Source of the DNA: an uncultured Roseburia sp.
GTDB taxonomy: Bacteria; Bacillota; Clostridia; Lachnospirales; Lachnospiraceae
DNA: 7,083 nt
Reading direction: 5' to 3'
Assembly (NCBI GenBank): GCA_947057405.1
Contig: CAMSEJ010000136.1
Coordinates: forward strand, 1-7,083
Part shown: positions 1-5,527 of the stretch, piece by piece
Layout of the letters: each line of letters starts with the position of its first letter
How positions within the stretch are numbered: the stretch's first letter is position 1
Made by a program: the position numbers and the translations under genes
Notes under the pieces: model-generated
Database searches by the model: none
What the model was told of the DNA's origin: nothing
The model's input: only the letters and a program-made list of their open reading frames with translations

Positions 1-674
1 TAATTGCCCTTTCCGTTGTAGAAATTCGTATCAATGATGCCGCCCGCGTTTAATACGACAATCAAGTCTTCAAATTTCTGGCCGAGCAGAGCAAGGTTTG
101 CCGCTTCGTTGTCGGTCAGGTAGTAATCGCCCTTTGCCGCCTTGCGGTCTGCGCCTTCCCCGGAATTACGCGCCAGCACATAAATGGCGGTCTGCGCTTC
201 TGCCGCCGCTTCGTCAATCACGGCTTCGTCGTAAACCTCTTCATTGTAGGTGCTTGTACCGCCGAACATACCGCCGCCGCTGCCGCCGCTTTCTTTCGAC
301 TTTGCTTCCTGCTCCGCAAGGAACGCTTTGTTGATTACATTGTAGCCCGCATCCTCAAAGCCCTGCTGCACGTCGATGTTGGCCCCCTCTTTTAAGTACA
401 CGTCGCCGGAGCCCGTGCCGCCCTTTACCGTGGCATAAACGCCCGTGCCGTAAAGAGCTACCCTTCCGGTCTTTGAAATCGGAAGCGCTCCGCGGTTATC
501 CAAAAGGACCATCCCCTCCGTAGCCGCCCGCTGGGATATCCTTGCATTTTCCGCTTCCCTTGCCGCGCTCGAGTTCGGATCCGATGACGCTGCCATGGAC
601 GGAACTGTGCCTGTTGCAACCAGCGATGCGGCTAAAGTCAAAGACAACGCCGATCTGACCATTTTGTTCTTCAT
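1..674 (-). CDS. Secreted glycoside hydrolase family 3 enzyme with GH3 C-terminal-type domain first (partial, 3' end missing)
   Basis: The frame is open from the ATG at 674 to the window edge, giving 224 N-terminal residues and no stop. Residues 1-28 form a signal peptide: basic start (MKNKMVR), hydrophobic core, and likely cleavage after S26-M27-A28. From about residue 44 the sequence matches the GH3 C-terminal (alpha/beta sandwich) domain: EGMVLLDNRGALPI at 53-66, a Gly-rich GGTGSGDV turn at 85-92, and SGEGADR at 171-177 followed by GDYYLTDNE at 182-190. In GH3 enzymes the acid/base glutamate lies in this domain; E173 is a plausible candidate, but this is not proven. Such enzymes remove terminal beta-linked sugars (beta-glucosidase, xylosidase or related); the substrate cannot be told. 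In classical GH3 proteins the TIM barrel comes first, so this is the inverted architecture and the barrel should lie beyond the window. A Gly/Ser-rich insert occupies about residues 129-141. The start is fixed by AGGAGG 7 bp upstream. Confidence 0.85.
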   Translation of the reverse strand, partial: MKNKMVRSALSLTLAASLVATGTVPSMAASSDPNSSAAREAENARISQRAATEGMVLLDNRGALPISKTGRVALYGTGVYATVKGGTGSGDVYLKEGANIDVQQGFEDAGYNVINKAFLAEQEAKSKESGGSGGGMFGGTSTYNEEVYDEAVIDEAAAEAQTAIYVLARNSGEGADRKAAKGDYYLTDNEAANLALLGQKFEDLIVVLNAGGIIDTNFYNGKGN

Positions 675-681
675 ACCTTTT

Positions 682-687
682 CCTCCT
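682..687 (-). promoter_or_regulatory. Ribosome binding site of the GH3 gene
   Basis: A perfect AGGAGG on the minus strand lies 7 bp before the ATG at 674. It decides the start and fits the signal peptide that begins there. Confidence 0.85.
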
Positions 688-728
688 TCTTCTTTCAATT
701 ATTAAAAAACACAAAAATTATGTATTTT

Positions 729-734
729 ATTATA
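729..734 (-). promoter_or_regulatory. Candidate -10 box for the GH3 gene
   Basis: The minus strand reads TATAAT here, inside an AT-rich stretch between the binding-protein gene and the GH3 gene. Transcription would begin near 722 and give a leader of about 48 nt. No good -35 is seen: TTTTCC at 750-755 matches TTGACA at only 3 of 6 positions and has a 15-bp spacer. The GH3 gene may instead, or also, be read from the upstream binding-protein gene, since no clear minus-strand terminator separates them. Confidence 0.35.
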
Positions 735-749
735 AATGAAGAGCCGGCA

Positions 750-775
750 GGAAAACTGCTGTTTTTCCGTTTTTT
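750..775 (+). terminator. Terminator-like hairpin, plus-strand polarity
   Basis: On the plus strand GGAAAAC (750-756), a TGCT loop and GTTTTTCC (761-768, one T bulged) form a 7-bp AT-rich stem, followed by G and six T (770-775). This is the shape of a weak intrinsic terminator for plus-strand transcription, antisense to the flanking genes. On the minus strand the hairpin follows the binding-protein stop codon but no U tract follows it, so it would not be a classic terminator for that gene; it might still protect the mRNA 3' end. Confidence 0.35.
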
Positions 776-2249
776 ATTGTTCTTTTTCCGTCATGATCCA
801 TTCGTCTAACTGCTGCTGCACTTCATAGACCAGCTGCTCCGCACCGGCCTCCCGCAGCTTTTGGTGAAATTCCCTCAGATATTCTTCCGTATCGCACAAT
901 CCCACCTTAAGCCGCGGCGTATAGGTCCGGATCACCTGCCGGATTTTTTCCATGTCCACGGTAATCTGCCCTTCGTCCAGCCAGAAGCCGTATGCCACCG
1001 AACGGATGGCGGAAGCTTCAAACTGCCGGAAATCCTCCTCCAGATCCTGCGACATCCCGTCCCAGATACCGGCCTGTAACGTGTTGTATTTCCACTTGGA
1101 ATTATTAAAATACTCCACCGTTTCCCTTGTTTCTCCCTCAATAAAACCAAAGCTCCCGTTCTCTTTCACCTCATAATCCTTCCCTTCCACCCCGTACAGC
1201 ACCAGGTTCAGCACGTCCGGATAGGAATAGAGCAGATTTAACGCCTCCACCGCTTCTTTGGGATACTTAGTGCCGGCGGAGATTCCCCAGACATAGACCC
1301 AATCGTCTTCGGTATCCAGAACCGGCGGCTTGTCAAACGGTACGACGATGACCCGATCCCCGTACATGCTTTCGTCGTACTGCGTTTCGTCCGATTTAAT
1401 CACGCACTCTGTCGCAAACGCGTCCCCGGCAACCACCTGGTTTTTGCCCGATTCAATACAGGTGAGCACATCCTTCGCCAGATACCCCCTCTCCTGCCAC
1501 CGCTTTGCCCGGTATACCTCCTCCTCGTATCCCTCGGTTTCAAACACATTGCAGACGACAGGTTCATTGTCTTCATATAATATACCGGAAAGACAACCGT
1601 CTAAAATATCCGCATCCGGCCTTCGTTCCAGAACCATATTTCCCTTTTTTTCCAGCGCCCACGGCACCAGCTTCGGCTCCCGCTCCAAAATAACATCAAA
1701 CAACGGCTCCAGATCCTCAGGCGTTTTGATCCGGGATACGTCAAACCCGTAGCGCTCCACGTATTCCCGGTTTAACAGCGCCCCGTTGGTGTGCAGATCG
1801 CTGATGGGCTTTGGGATGCCGTAGACGCCTTCCTTCCAGAATTTCTGCGGATCCGCCTTTTCCTTAAGCACCTGGGTAAGCGCCGGGGCGCCGTCTAAAT
1901 AATCCTCCATATTAAGCAGCAGATTCTTCTGCAGGCAGGAGCAATATGTCCTGTAATACATGCCGAAAATATCCACGCCAAGCTGCCGGTTCTTATACCC
2001 GTTGTCCCCGGATTCCAGCCCGGTCGCCACCAGCTGAATGCAGACGCCCGCCTTTTTTCCCGATATCTTTTTTAATTCCCGGTTGACCGGCTCCAGATTC
2101 TGCCGCGCCCCGGAGCTGCCCGCAATCCCGATGTATATGACCGGCACGTCCTCAAACGCCTCGCCGCGCGGCACATTCCGGCACCCCGCCGCTGCGCACA
2201 CCAGGATAACCGCCAGGACGAACGCCGCCCGTTTTCCTCTGTGTTCCAT
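774..2249 (-). CDS. Extracellular solute-binding lipoprotein, family 1 / LplA-like with DUF3502-type C-terminus
   Basis: A 491-residue surface lipoprotein expected to bind an oligosaccharide outside the membrane. Residues 1-23 are a lipoprotein signal: basic MEHRGKR, hydrophobic AAFVLAVILVC, and lipobox A-A-G-C with C23 as the lipidated residue (A rather than L at -3). The mature part starts with a beta-strand (VPVIYIGIAG, 35-44). It has the GVDIFG region at 91-96 and VYGIP at 142-146, typical of the 'GKIYGIP' segment of these proteins. Later come DWVYVWGISAGTKYPKEA, VLYGVEGKDYEV and a C-terminal AGAEQLVYEVQQQLDEW, which resembles the end of DUF3502 proteins. Upstream in-frame ATGs at 2264 and 2294 were not chosen, because 2249 has GGGGG 8 bp upstream and begins directly with the signal peptide. 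No permease genes adjoin it. It diverges from a sensor kinase gene. Eight cysteines besides C23 are unusual for an exported binding protein. The ligand is unknown. Confidence 0.85.
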   Translation of the reverse strand: MEHRGKRAAFVLAVILVCAAAGCRNVPRGEAFEDVPVIYIGIAGSSGARQNLEPVNRELKKISGKKAGVCIQLVATGLESGDNGYKNRQLGVDIFGMYYRTYCSCLQKNLLLNMEDYLDGAPALTQVLKEKADPQKFWKEGVYGIPKPISDLHTNGALLNREYVERYGFDVSRIKTPEDLEPLFDVILEREPKLVPWALEKKGNMVLERRPDADILDGCLSGILYEDNEPVVCNVFETEGYEEEVYRAKRWQERGYLAKDVLTCIESGKNQVVAGDAFATECVIKSDETQYDESMYGDRVIVVPFDKPPVLDTEDDWVYVWGISAGTKYPKEAVEALNLLYSYPDVLNLVLYGVEGKDYEVKENGSFGFIEGETRETVEYFNNSKWKYNTLQAGIWDGMSQDLEEDFRQFEASAIRSVAYGFWLDEGQITVDMEKIRQVIRTYTPRLKVGLCDTEEYLREFHQKLREAGAEQLVYEVQQQLDEWIMTEKEQ

Positions 2250-2257
2250 CTTTTCTT

Positions 2258-2262
2258 CCCCC
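2258..2262 (-). promoter_or_regulatory. Ribosome binding site selecting the solute-binding protein start
   Basis: The minus strand has GGGGG 8 bp before the ATG at 2249; it can pair with CCUCC of 16S rRNA through one G-U wobble. The alternative ATGs at 2264 and 2294 lack a comparable site and would add charged residues ahead of the lipoprotein signal. Confidence 0.5.
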
Positions 2263-2267
2263 ATTCT

Positions 2268-2287
2268 GCCAAAACGCGCAAAAACCC
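2268..2287. repeat. Tandem 10-bp direct repeat, candidate regulator site
   Basis: GCCAAAACGC (2268-2277) is followed at once by GCAAAAACCC (2278-2287); 8 of 10 positions agree. The repeat period is one helical turn, and the pair abuts the weak -35 position (2288-2293) of the kinase promoter. AraC-family activators typically bind direct repeats next to -35 elements, so this is a possible site for the response regulator encoded at 4124-4894. With only two copies of a simple A-rich repeat, chance is a real alternative. Confidence 0.3.
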
Positions 2288-2316
2288 TATCCATATTTCT
2301 GTTTTCGTTGTATAAT
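2288..2316 (+). promoter_or_regulatory. Promoter of the kinase-regulator operon
   Basis: A perfect TATAAT at 2311-2316 has TATCCA (3 of 6 match to TTGACA) 17 bp upstream at 2288-2293. The poor -35 fits an activator-dependent promoter. The predicted start near 2323 leaves a leader of only about 15 nt, with the Shine-Dalgarno sequence almost at the 5' end. Confidence 0.5.
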
Positions 2317-2317
2317 A
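2312..2317 (-). promoter_or_regulatory. Candidate -10 box of the solute-binding protein gene
   Basis: The minus strand reads TATTAT (5 of 6 match to TATAAT), sharing its bases with the plus-strand -10 of the divergent kinase gene. Transcription would start near 2305 and give a leader of about 55 nt. No convincing -35 is seen on this strand. Confidence 0.35.
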
Positions 2318-2324
2318 CCCGCAA

Positions 2325-2329
2325 AGGAG
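2325..2329 (+). promoter_or_regulatory. Ribosome binding site of the sensor kinase gene
   Basis: AGGAG lies 8 bp before the ATG at 2338 and decides this start. The frame is open some 300 bp further upstream, but only as the antisense of the binding-protein gene. Confidence 0.8.
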
Positions 2330-2337
2330 AGAACCAT

Positions 2338-4107
2338 ATGGACAAAACTATATTCAAAACTGCTCCTTCTTTGGGATTTGAGAAGGGTTCCGCAAAAAAA
2401 CGGCTGTTTACTATCTATCTTGTCACATATGTACCGCTGCTGATTTTTATCTTTGCAGGCAGCCAGTACGCCAGCCGCCTGCTGATGCAGCAAAGTATCC
2501 GGAACAATCATAACACCATTGCACTTCATCTGGCAACCGTAGACAACGATTTATACCACACTTCCAACTACCTGTACACGTTCCTGTTAAATGAGAACCT
2601 CTACCGCCGTATTTCTTCCCCGCAGGAAACGCTCGACACGCAGGTTCTGATCCAGAGCTACTTTTCCAGTTATCTGGACACCTTTAACGGCTACAGCAGC
2701 CTGTTCTTTTATTTTCCGGAACAGGATATCCTGATTTTAAACAGCGCCAGCTACGATTCGTTCTGGGAGCGGCGGGACATGCGGGATTATATCCGCCGAC
2801 AGTGCGTTCCCAAAAAAGAAGCGTCGCAGACCCCCAGCTTTACCGGATGGACGTTTTGTACGGTCGGCGGGCAGAATTACCTGATGGAAACAATGGAATA
2901 TCACAATATTTATGTGGGAGCGTTCGGAATCTGCAGCTATATCTTCCACGGGTTAAACGGGCTGGAAGCGGATACCGGCGGAACGATGCTCGTATCGGAT
3001 CAGAACGGGCATGAAGCCCCGCTGTTTTCGGGAGCGAATACCGATACAAATGCCCTGTCCGGCAGCCGGCGGTATGTCACCATCCCGGTGGATTCCCCGG
3101 ACAATGGCTACCGGATTCTGCTGTATATCCCAAAATCCAATATTTTAGGCGCCTTCCCGCAGTTTCAGTTTATGGCATTTGCGCTGATTGCGTTTACCGT
3201 CCTGTTTTTCTGCGCGCACCTGTACAGCGTATACAAAGAAATGCTGGTGCCCGTCCTTTCCATGATTACGGCAATGGAAGCCATCCAGGAGGGCGACTTT
3301 ACCTCCCGGCTGAAGGTACCGGACACCAACGATGAATTTGCCCGCCTGACGAAAACCTTTAATTTTATGATCAGCCGGATCAATGACCTGAAAATCCAGA
3401 TTTACGAGAAAAAGCTCAACCAGGCTTATGCCAGCTTACAGTACCTCACGCTGCAGATTAAGCCGCACTTTTTTTTAAACTGCCTAAACCTTCTGTACAG
3501 CCTGGGGTTAAGCGGCCGCTCGGAGCTGGTTGCGTATTTTTCTTCCGCGCTGATGCGGCATTTCCGCTACCTGTTCAAAAGCGCGGACAGCATGGTGACA
3601 CTGGAAGAAGAGCTGGTGCATATCAGAAATTTCCTGCATATCCAGCAGATCCGCTTCCAGAACGGGCTGATCACAGAGTACCTGATCGAGGAAAATGCAA
3701 ACGCCTGGCAGATCCCGGTGCTTTCACTGCATACGTTTGTAGAAAATATTTTTAAACACGCATACAGCGACACCCAGCAGAAAACGCTGCGCATCCGGGC
3801 ATATACGTCCGCAAAAGACGGGGAAGAGTTTTTATACCTCTGTATTGAAGACAACGGCAAAGGATTTTCGGACGAAGCCTTACAACAGCTAAACGACCCG
3901 GTCGGAGAACAGGACGCATACCGCAGCATACCGCCCGCCACCAGCTTAAACAGCAGCGCAGACGGGCAGCACATCGGCATTTCCAATGTCCGGCAGCGGC
4001 TGTTCTACCTTTACGGCAGCGGCCCGTGGCTTCGCTGTACAAACCGTCCCGAAGGAGGCGCATACATCACGATGAGAATTCCCCGCACAGAAGATTTGGG
4101 AATTTGA
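2338..4107 (+). CDS. Membrane sensor histidine kinase, YesM/LytS type (HisKA_5)
   Basis: A 589-residue inner-membrane kinase expected to sense an extracellular signal and phosphorylate the partner regulator encoded 16 bp downstream. In order: cytoplasmic N-terminus 1-22; TM1 about 23-41; a large extracellular sensor region about 42-277 (dCache-like by size and position, not by a motif I can read); TM2 about 278-299; HAMP about 302-353, with the EGDFTSRL and DEFARL features; then the His_kinase domain with QIKPHFFLNCLN, where H377 is the phospho-acceptor. The ATPase domain shows N-box VENIFKHA (N470), G1 box EDNGKGF (504-510) and G2 box HIGISNVRQRL (from 545). The usual residue after FLN is T or S; here it is C. 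All catalytic residues appear intact. It diverges from a sugar-binding lipoprotein, suggesting a carbohydrate signal, direct or through that protein. The family is certain; the ligand is inference. Confidence 0.93.
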   Translation: MDKTIFKTAPSLGFEKGSAKKRLFTIYLVTYVPLLIFIFAGSQYASRLLMQQSIRNNHNTIALHLATVDNDLYHTSNYLYTFLLNENLYRRISSPQETLDTQVLIQSYFSSYLDTFNGYSSLFFYFPEQDILILNSASYDSFWERRDMRDYIRRQCVPKKEASQTPSFTGWTFCTVGGQNYLMETMEYHNIYVGAFGICSYIFHGLNGLEADTGGTMLVSDQNGHEAPLFSGANTDTNALSGSRRYVTIPVDSPDNGYRILLYIPKSNILGAFPQFQFMAFALIAFTVLFFCAHLYSVYKEMLVPVLSMITAMEAIQEGDFTSRLKVPDTNDEFARLTKTFNFMISRINDLKIQIYEKKLNQAYASLQYLTLQIKPHFFLNCLNLLYSLGLSGRSELVAYFSSALMRHFRYLFKSADSMVTLEEELVHIRNFLHIQQIRFQNGLITEYLIEENANAWQIPVLSLHTFVENIFKHAYSDTQQKTLRIRAYTSAKDGEEFLYLCIEDNGKGFSDEALQQLNDPVGEQDAYRSIPPATSLNSSADGQHIGISNVRQRLFYLYGSGPWLRCTNRPEGGAYITMRIPRTEDLGI

Positions 4108-4111
4108 GAAT

Positions 4112-4116
4112 GGAGG
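4112..4116 (+). promoter_or_regulatory. Ribosome binding site of the response regulator gene
   Basis: GGAGG lies 7 bp before the ATG at 4124, within the 16-bp gap after the kinase stop codon. Confidence 0.8.
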
Positions 4117-4123
4117 CAGAACG

Positions 4124-4894
4124 ATGAATTTACTGCTTGTAGACGATGAAATTTACGCATTGGAAGCGCTTTTAAATACGATCCCGTGGTCTTCGCTCGG
4201 TATCGGGCAGGTATTTTCCTGTAATAATATCTCGGCCGCCCGGGAAATCTGCCAGAACGAAAATATCCAGATTGTAATCTGCGATATTGAAATGCCCAAC
4301 GGAACCGGAATGGAGCTTGCACGCTGGCTGCACGAATGTTGTCCGAAAACACTGATTTTGTTTCTGACCTGCCATTCTGATTTCGGATATGCAAAAGAAG
4401 CGATTTCTTACCGGGCGTTTGCTTATCTGCTCAAGCCCTTTGACAAAGAGGAGCTGTGCCGCACGGTACAGAATGCCGTTGCGACAATTAAGAAGCGCAA
4501 ATACCGGGATGTGCCGGCGCCGGATCAGCCGCAGACGCAGCCGGCGCCCGTTTCGGATACGCCTGCGGCGGATAACCCGGAACAGATTGTGGAACAGATT
4601 TTAGGAATGCTGCGGCAGGATGTAACGGTAAGCCGGGAAGAGCTTGCACGCAGGGTTTTTTTAAGCCCGGATTATATGACACGGCTGTTTAAGCGTGTGA
4701 CGGGCAAGACCTTCAGCGAATACGCGGGCGAACTAAAGCTGGAACGGGCAAAGCAGATGCTTGCGGAAACGGACGAGCCGGTGAGCCGGATTGCCGATTT
4801 ACTGGCATATGCAAATTTTTCTTATTTTTCCAAAGTATTTAAAGCGGGAACGGGAATGTCGCCCAAGGAGTATCGGAAACGGAAGCGGACATAA
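4124..4894 (+). CDS. Response regulator, receiver domain plus AraC-type HTH (YesN-like, compact)
   Basis: A 256-residue cytoplasmic transcription regulator, the partner of the kinase just upstream in the same operon. The receiver domain spans about 1-122: acidic pocket D7-D8, phospho-acceptor D54 in ICDIEMPNGTG, T82 in FLTCHSDFGYA and K104 in LLKPFDKEE, all in the expected places. A Pro/Gln/Ala-rich linker follows (about 129-153). The AraC/XylS DNA-binding domain spans about 155-253: first helix-turn-helix around ELARRVFLSPDYMTRLFKRVTG, second around PVSRIADLLAYANFSYFSKVFK, ending in the signature GMSPKEYRK. Many YesN-type regulators are near 500 residues because of a long central region; this one lacks it. 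Its targets probably include the divergent binding-protein gene and perhaps its own operon. The stop codon lies just before the hairpin shared with sigH. Confidence 0.94.
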   Translation: MNLLLVDDEIYALEALLNTIPWSSLGIGQVFSCNNISAAREICQNENIQIVICDIEMPNGTGMELARWLHECCPKTLILFLTCHSDFGYAKEAISYRAFAYLLKPFDKEELCRTVQNAVATIKKRKYRDVPAPDQPQTQPAPVSDTPAADNPEQIVEQILGMLRQDVTVSREELARRVFLSPDYMTRLFKRVTGKTFSEYAGELKLERAKQMLAETDEPVSRIADLLAYANFSYFSKVFKAGTGMSPKEYRKRKRT

Positions 4895-4931
4895 AAAACA
4901 GATGCCGCCGATTGCTCAAAGCGCATCTGTT
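4893..4931 (-). terminator. Intrinsic terminator of the cysS-sigH operon, shared by the convergent regulator gene
   Basis: AACAGATGC (4897-4905) and GCATCTGTT (4923-4931) form a perfect 9-bp stem with a 17-nt loop. On the minus strand the stem runs into six T (complement of A 4893-4898), a good intrinsic terminator for sigH. On the plus strand it is followed by CCTTTT, so it could weakly terminate the regulator operon. One arm is coding sequence for the last residues of sigH (G-T-D-A-L), and the sigH stop codon sits in the loop. Confidence 0.7.
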
Positions 4932-5527
4932 CCTTTTCCCATCCCTTCCGCTTTCACGCGCATCCGCTGGATCGCATTGTCGATCGCTTTGGGAGATTTT
5001 CCCATTTTTTCCGCAATCCGGCGGTAAGAAAGGCCTTCTAACATATAGTCAAATACCTGCTTTTCCATTTTGCTTAAACTCTGCTCCAGCGAACGAAACC
5101 GCTGTGCAATCTCTTCTTTTCCGATCAGCAGGCACTCCGGGTTTTCGTCCGCACTGCCGGAAAGCACGTCCGCTAACGCAACCCCGTGATCGTCTGAAGC
5201 GTCAAACGAAATATACGTATTCAGCGGCGCATGCTTTTTACGCCGGGACGCTTCGACTGCCGTATACATCTGCCGTTCAATACACAGCCTGGCGAAATGG
5301 GAAAACGAGGCGTCCCTCTCCCGCCGGTATTCTTGGATTGCCTTAAACAACCCAATCATGCCCTCCTGAATCAAATCGTCCGTATCCCCACCGATTAAAT
5401 ACAGCGCATTTGCGCGCCTGCGCACAAACGGCTTGTACTTGCTCAATATGTAATCCATAATCCCGGCTTCATTTTCTTTTAACCGTTCAATCAGCTCTTC
5501 ATCCGAACAGCATGTGTAATCTGCCAT
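4916..5527 (-). CDS. sigH: RNA polymerase sporulation sigma factor SigH (sigma-30 type)
   Basis: A 203-residue sigma-70 family protein; in sporulating Firmicutes SigH directs genes of early sporulation and the transition state. Region 2 covers about 8-90, with the core-binding stretch DTDDLIQEGMIGLFKAIQEY (48-67) and FSHFARLCIERQM for -10 recognition. A spacer around SFDASDDHGVALADVLSG follows. Region 4 near the C-terminus carries LSKMEKQVFDYMLEGLSYRRIAEKMGKSPKAIDNAIQRMR split over its helix-turn-helix. B. subtilis SigH is about 218 residues, so the length fits. The position after rlmB is the classical sigH location, which supports this name over other small sigma factors. The ATG directly follows the rlmB stop (TAAATG) and no good Shine-Dalgarno lies at normal distance; a GGGG lies about 14 bp upstream. 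Translation therefore probably depends on coupling with rlmB. Confidence 0.92.
   Translation of the reverse strand: MADYTCCSDEELIERLKENEAGIMDYILSKYKPFVRRRANALYLIGGDTDDLIQEGMIGLFKAIQEYRRERDASFSHFARLCIERQMYTAVEASRRKKHAPLNTYISFDASDDHGVALADVLSGSADENPECLLIGKEEIAQRFRSLEQSLSKMEKQVFDYMLEGLSYRRIAEKMGKSPKAIDNAIQRMRVKAEGMGKGTDAL

Noticed and set aside
1330..1752. Open frame of 140 codons on the plus strand inside the binding-protein gene
   Set aside because: Antisense to a clear lipoprotein gene, no ribosome site and low-complexity Ser/Pro/Arg composition.
2038..2337. Upstream in-frame extension of the sensor kinase by 100 residues
   Set aside because: It overlaps the binding-protein gene in antisense and lacks kinase-like features; AGGAG before 2338 and the TATAAT at 2311 fix the shorter start.
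2250..2337. Catabolite-response (cre) site for CcpA
   Set aside because: The nearest look-alike (ACAACGAAAACAG on the minus strand) has the wrong spacing between its AA and CG and lacks the leading TG.
2250..2357. Upstream in-frame extension of the binding protein
   Set aside because: It would place 36 residues before the lipoprotein signal and run into the kinase coding region; GGGGG before the ATG at 2249 supports the shorter form.
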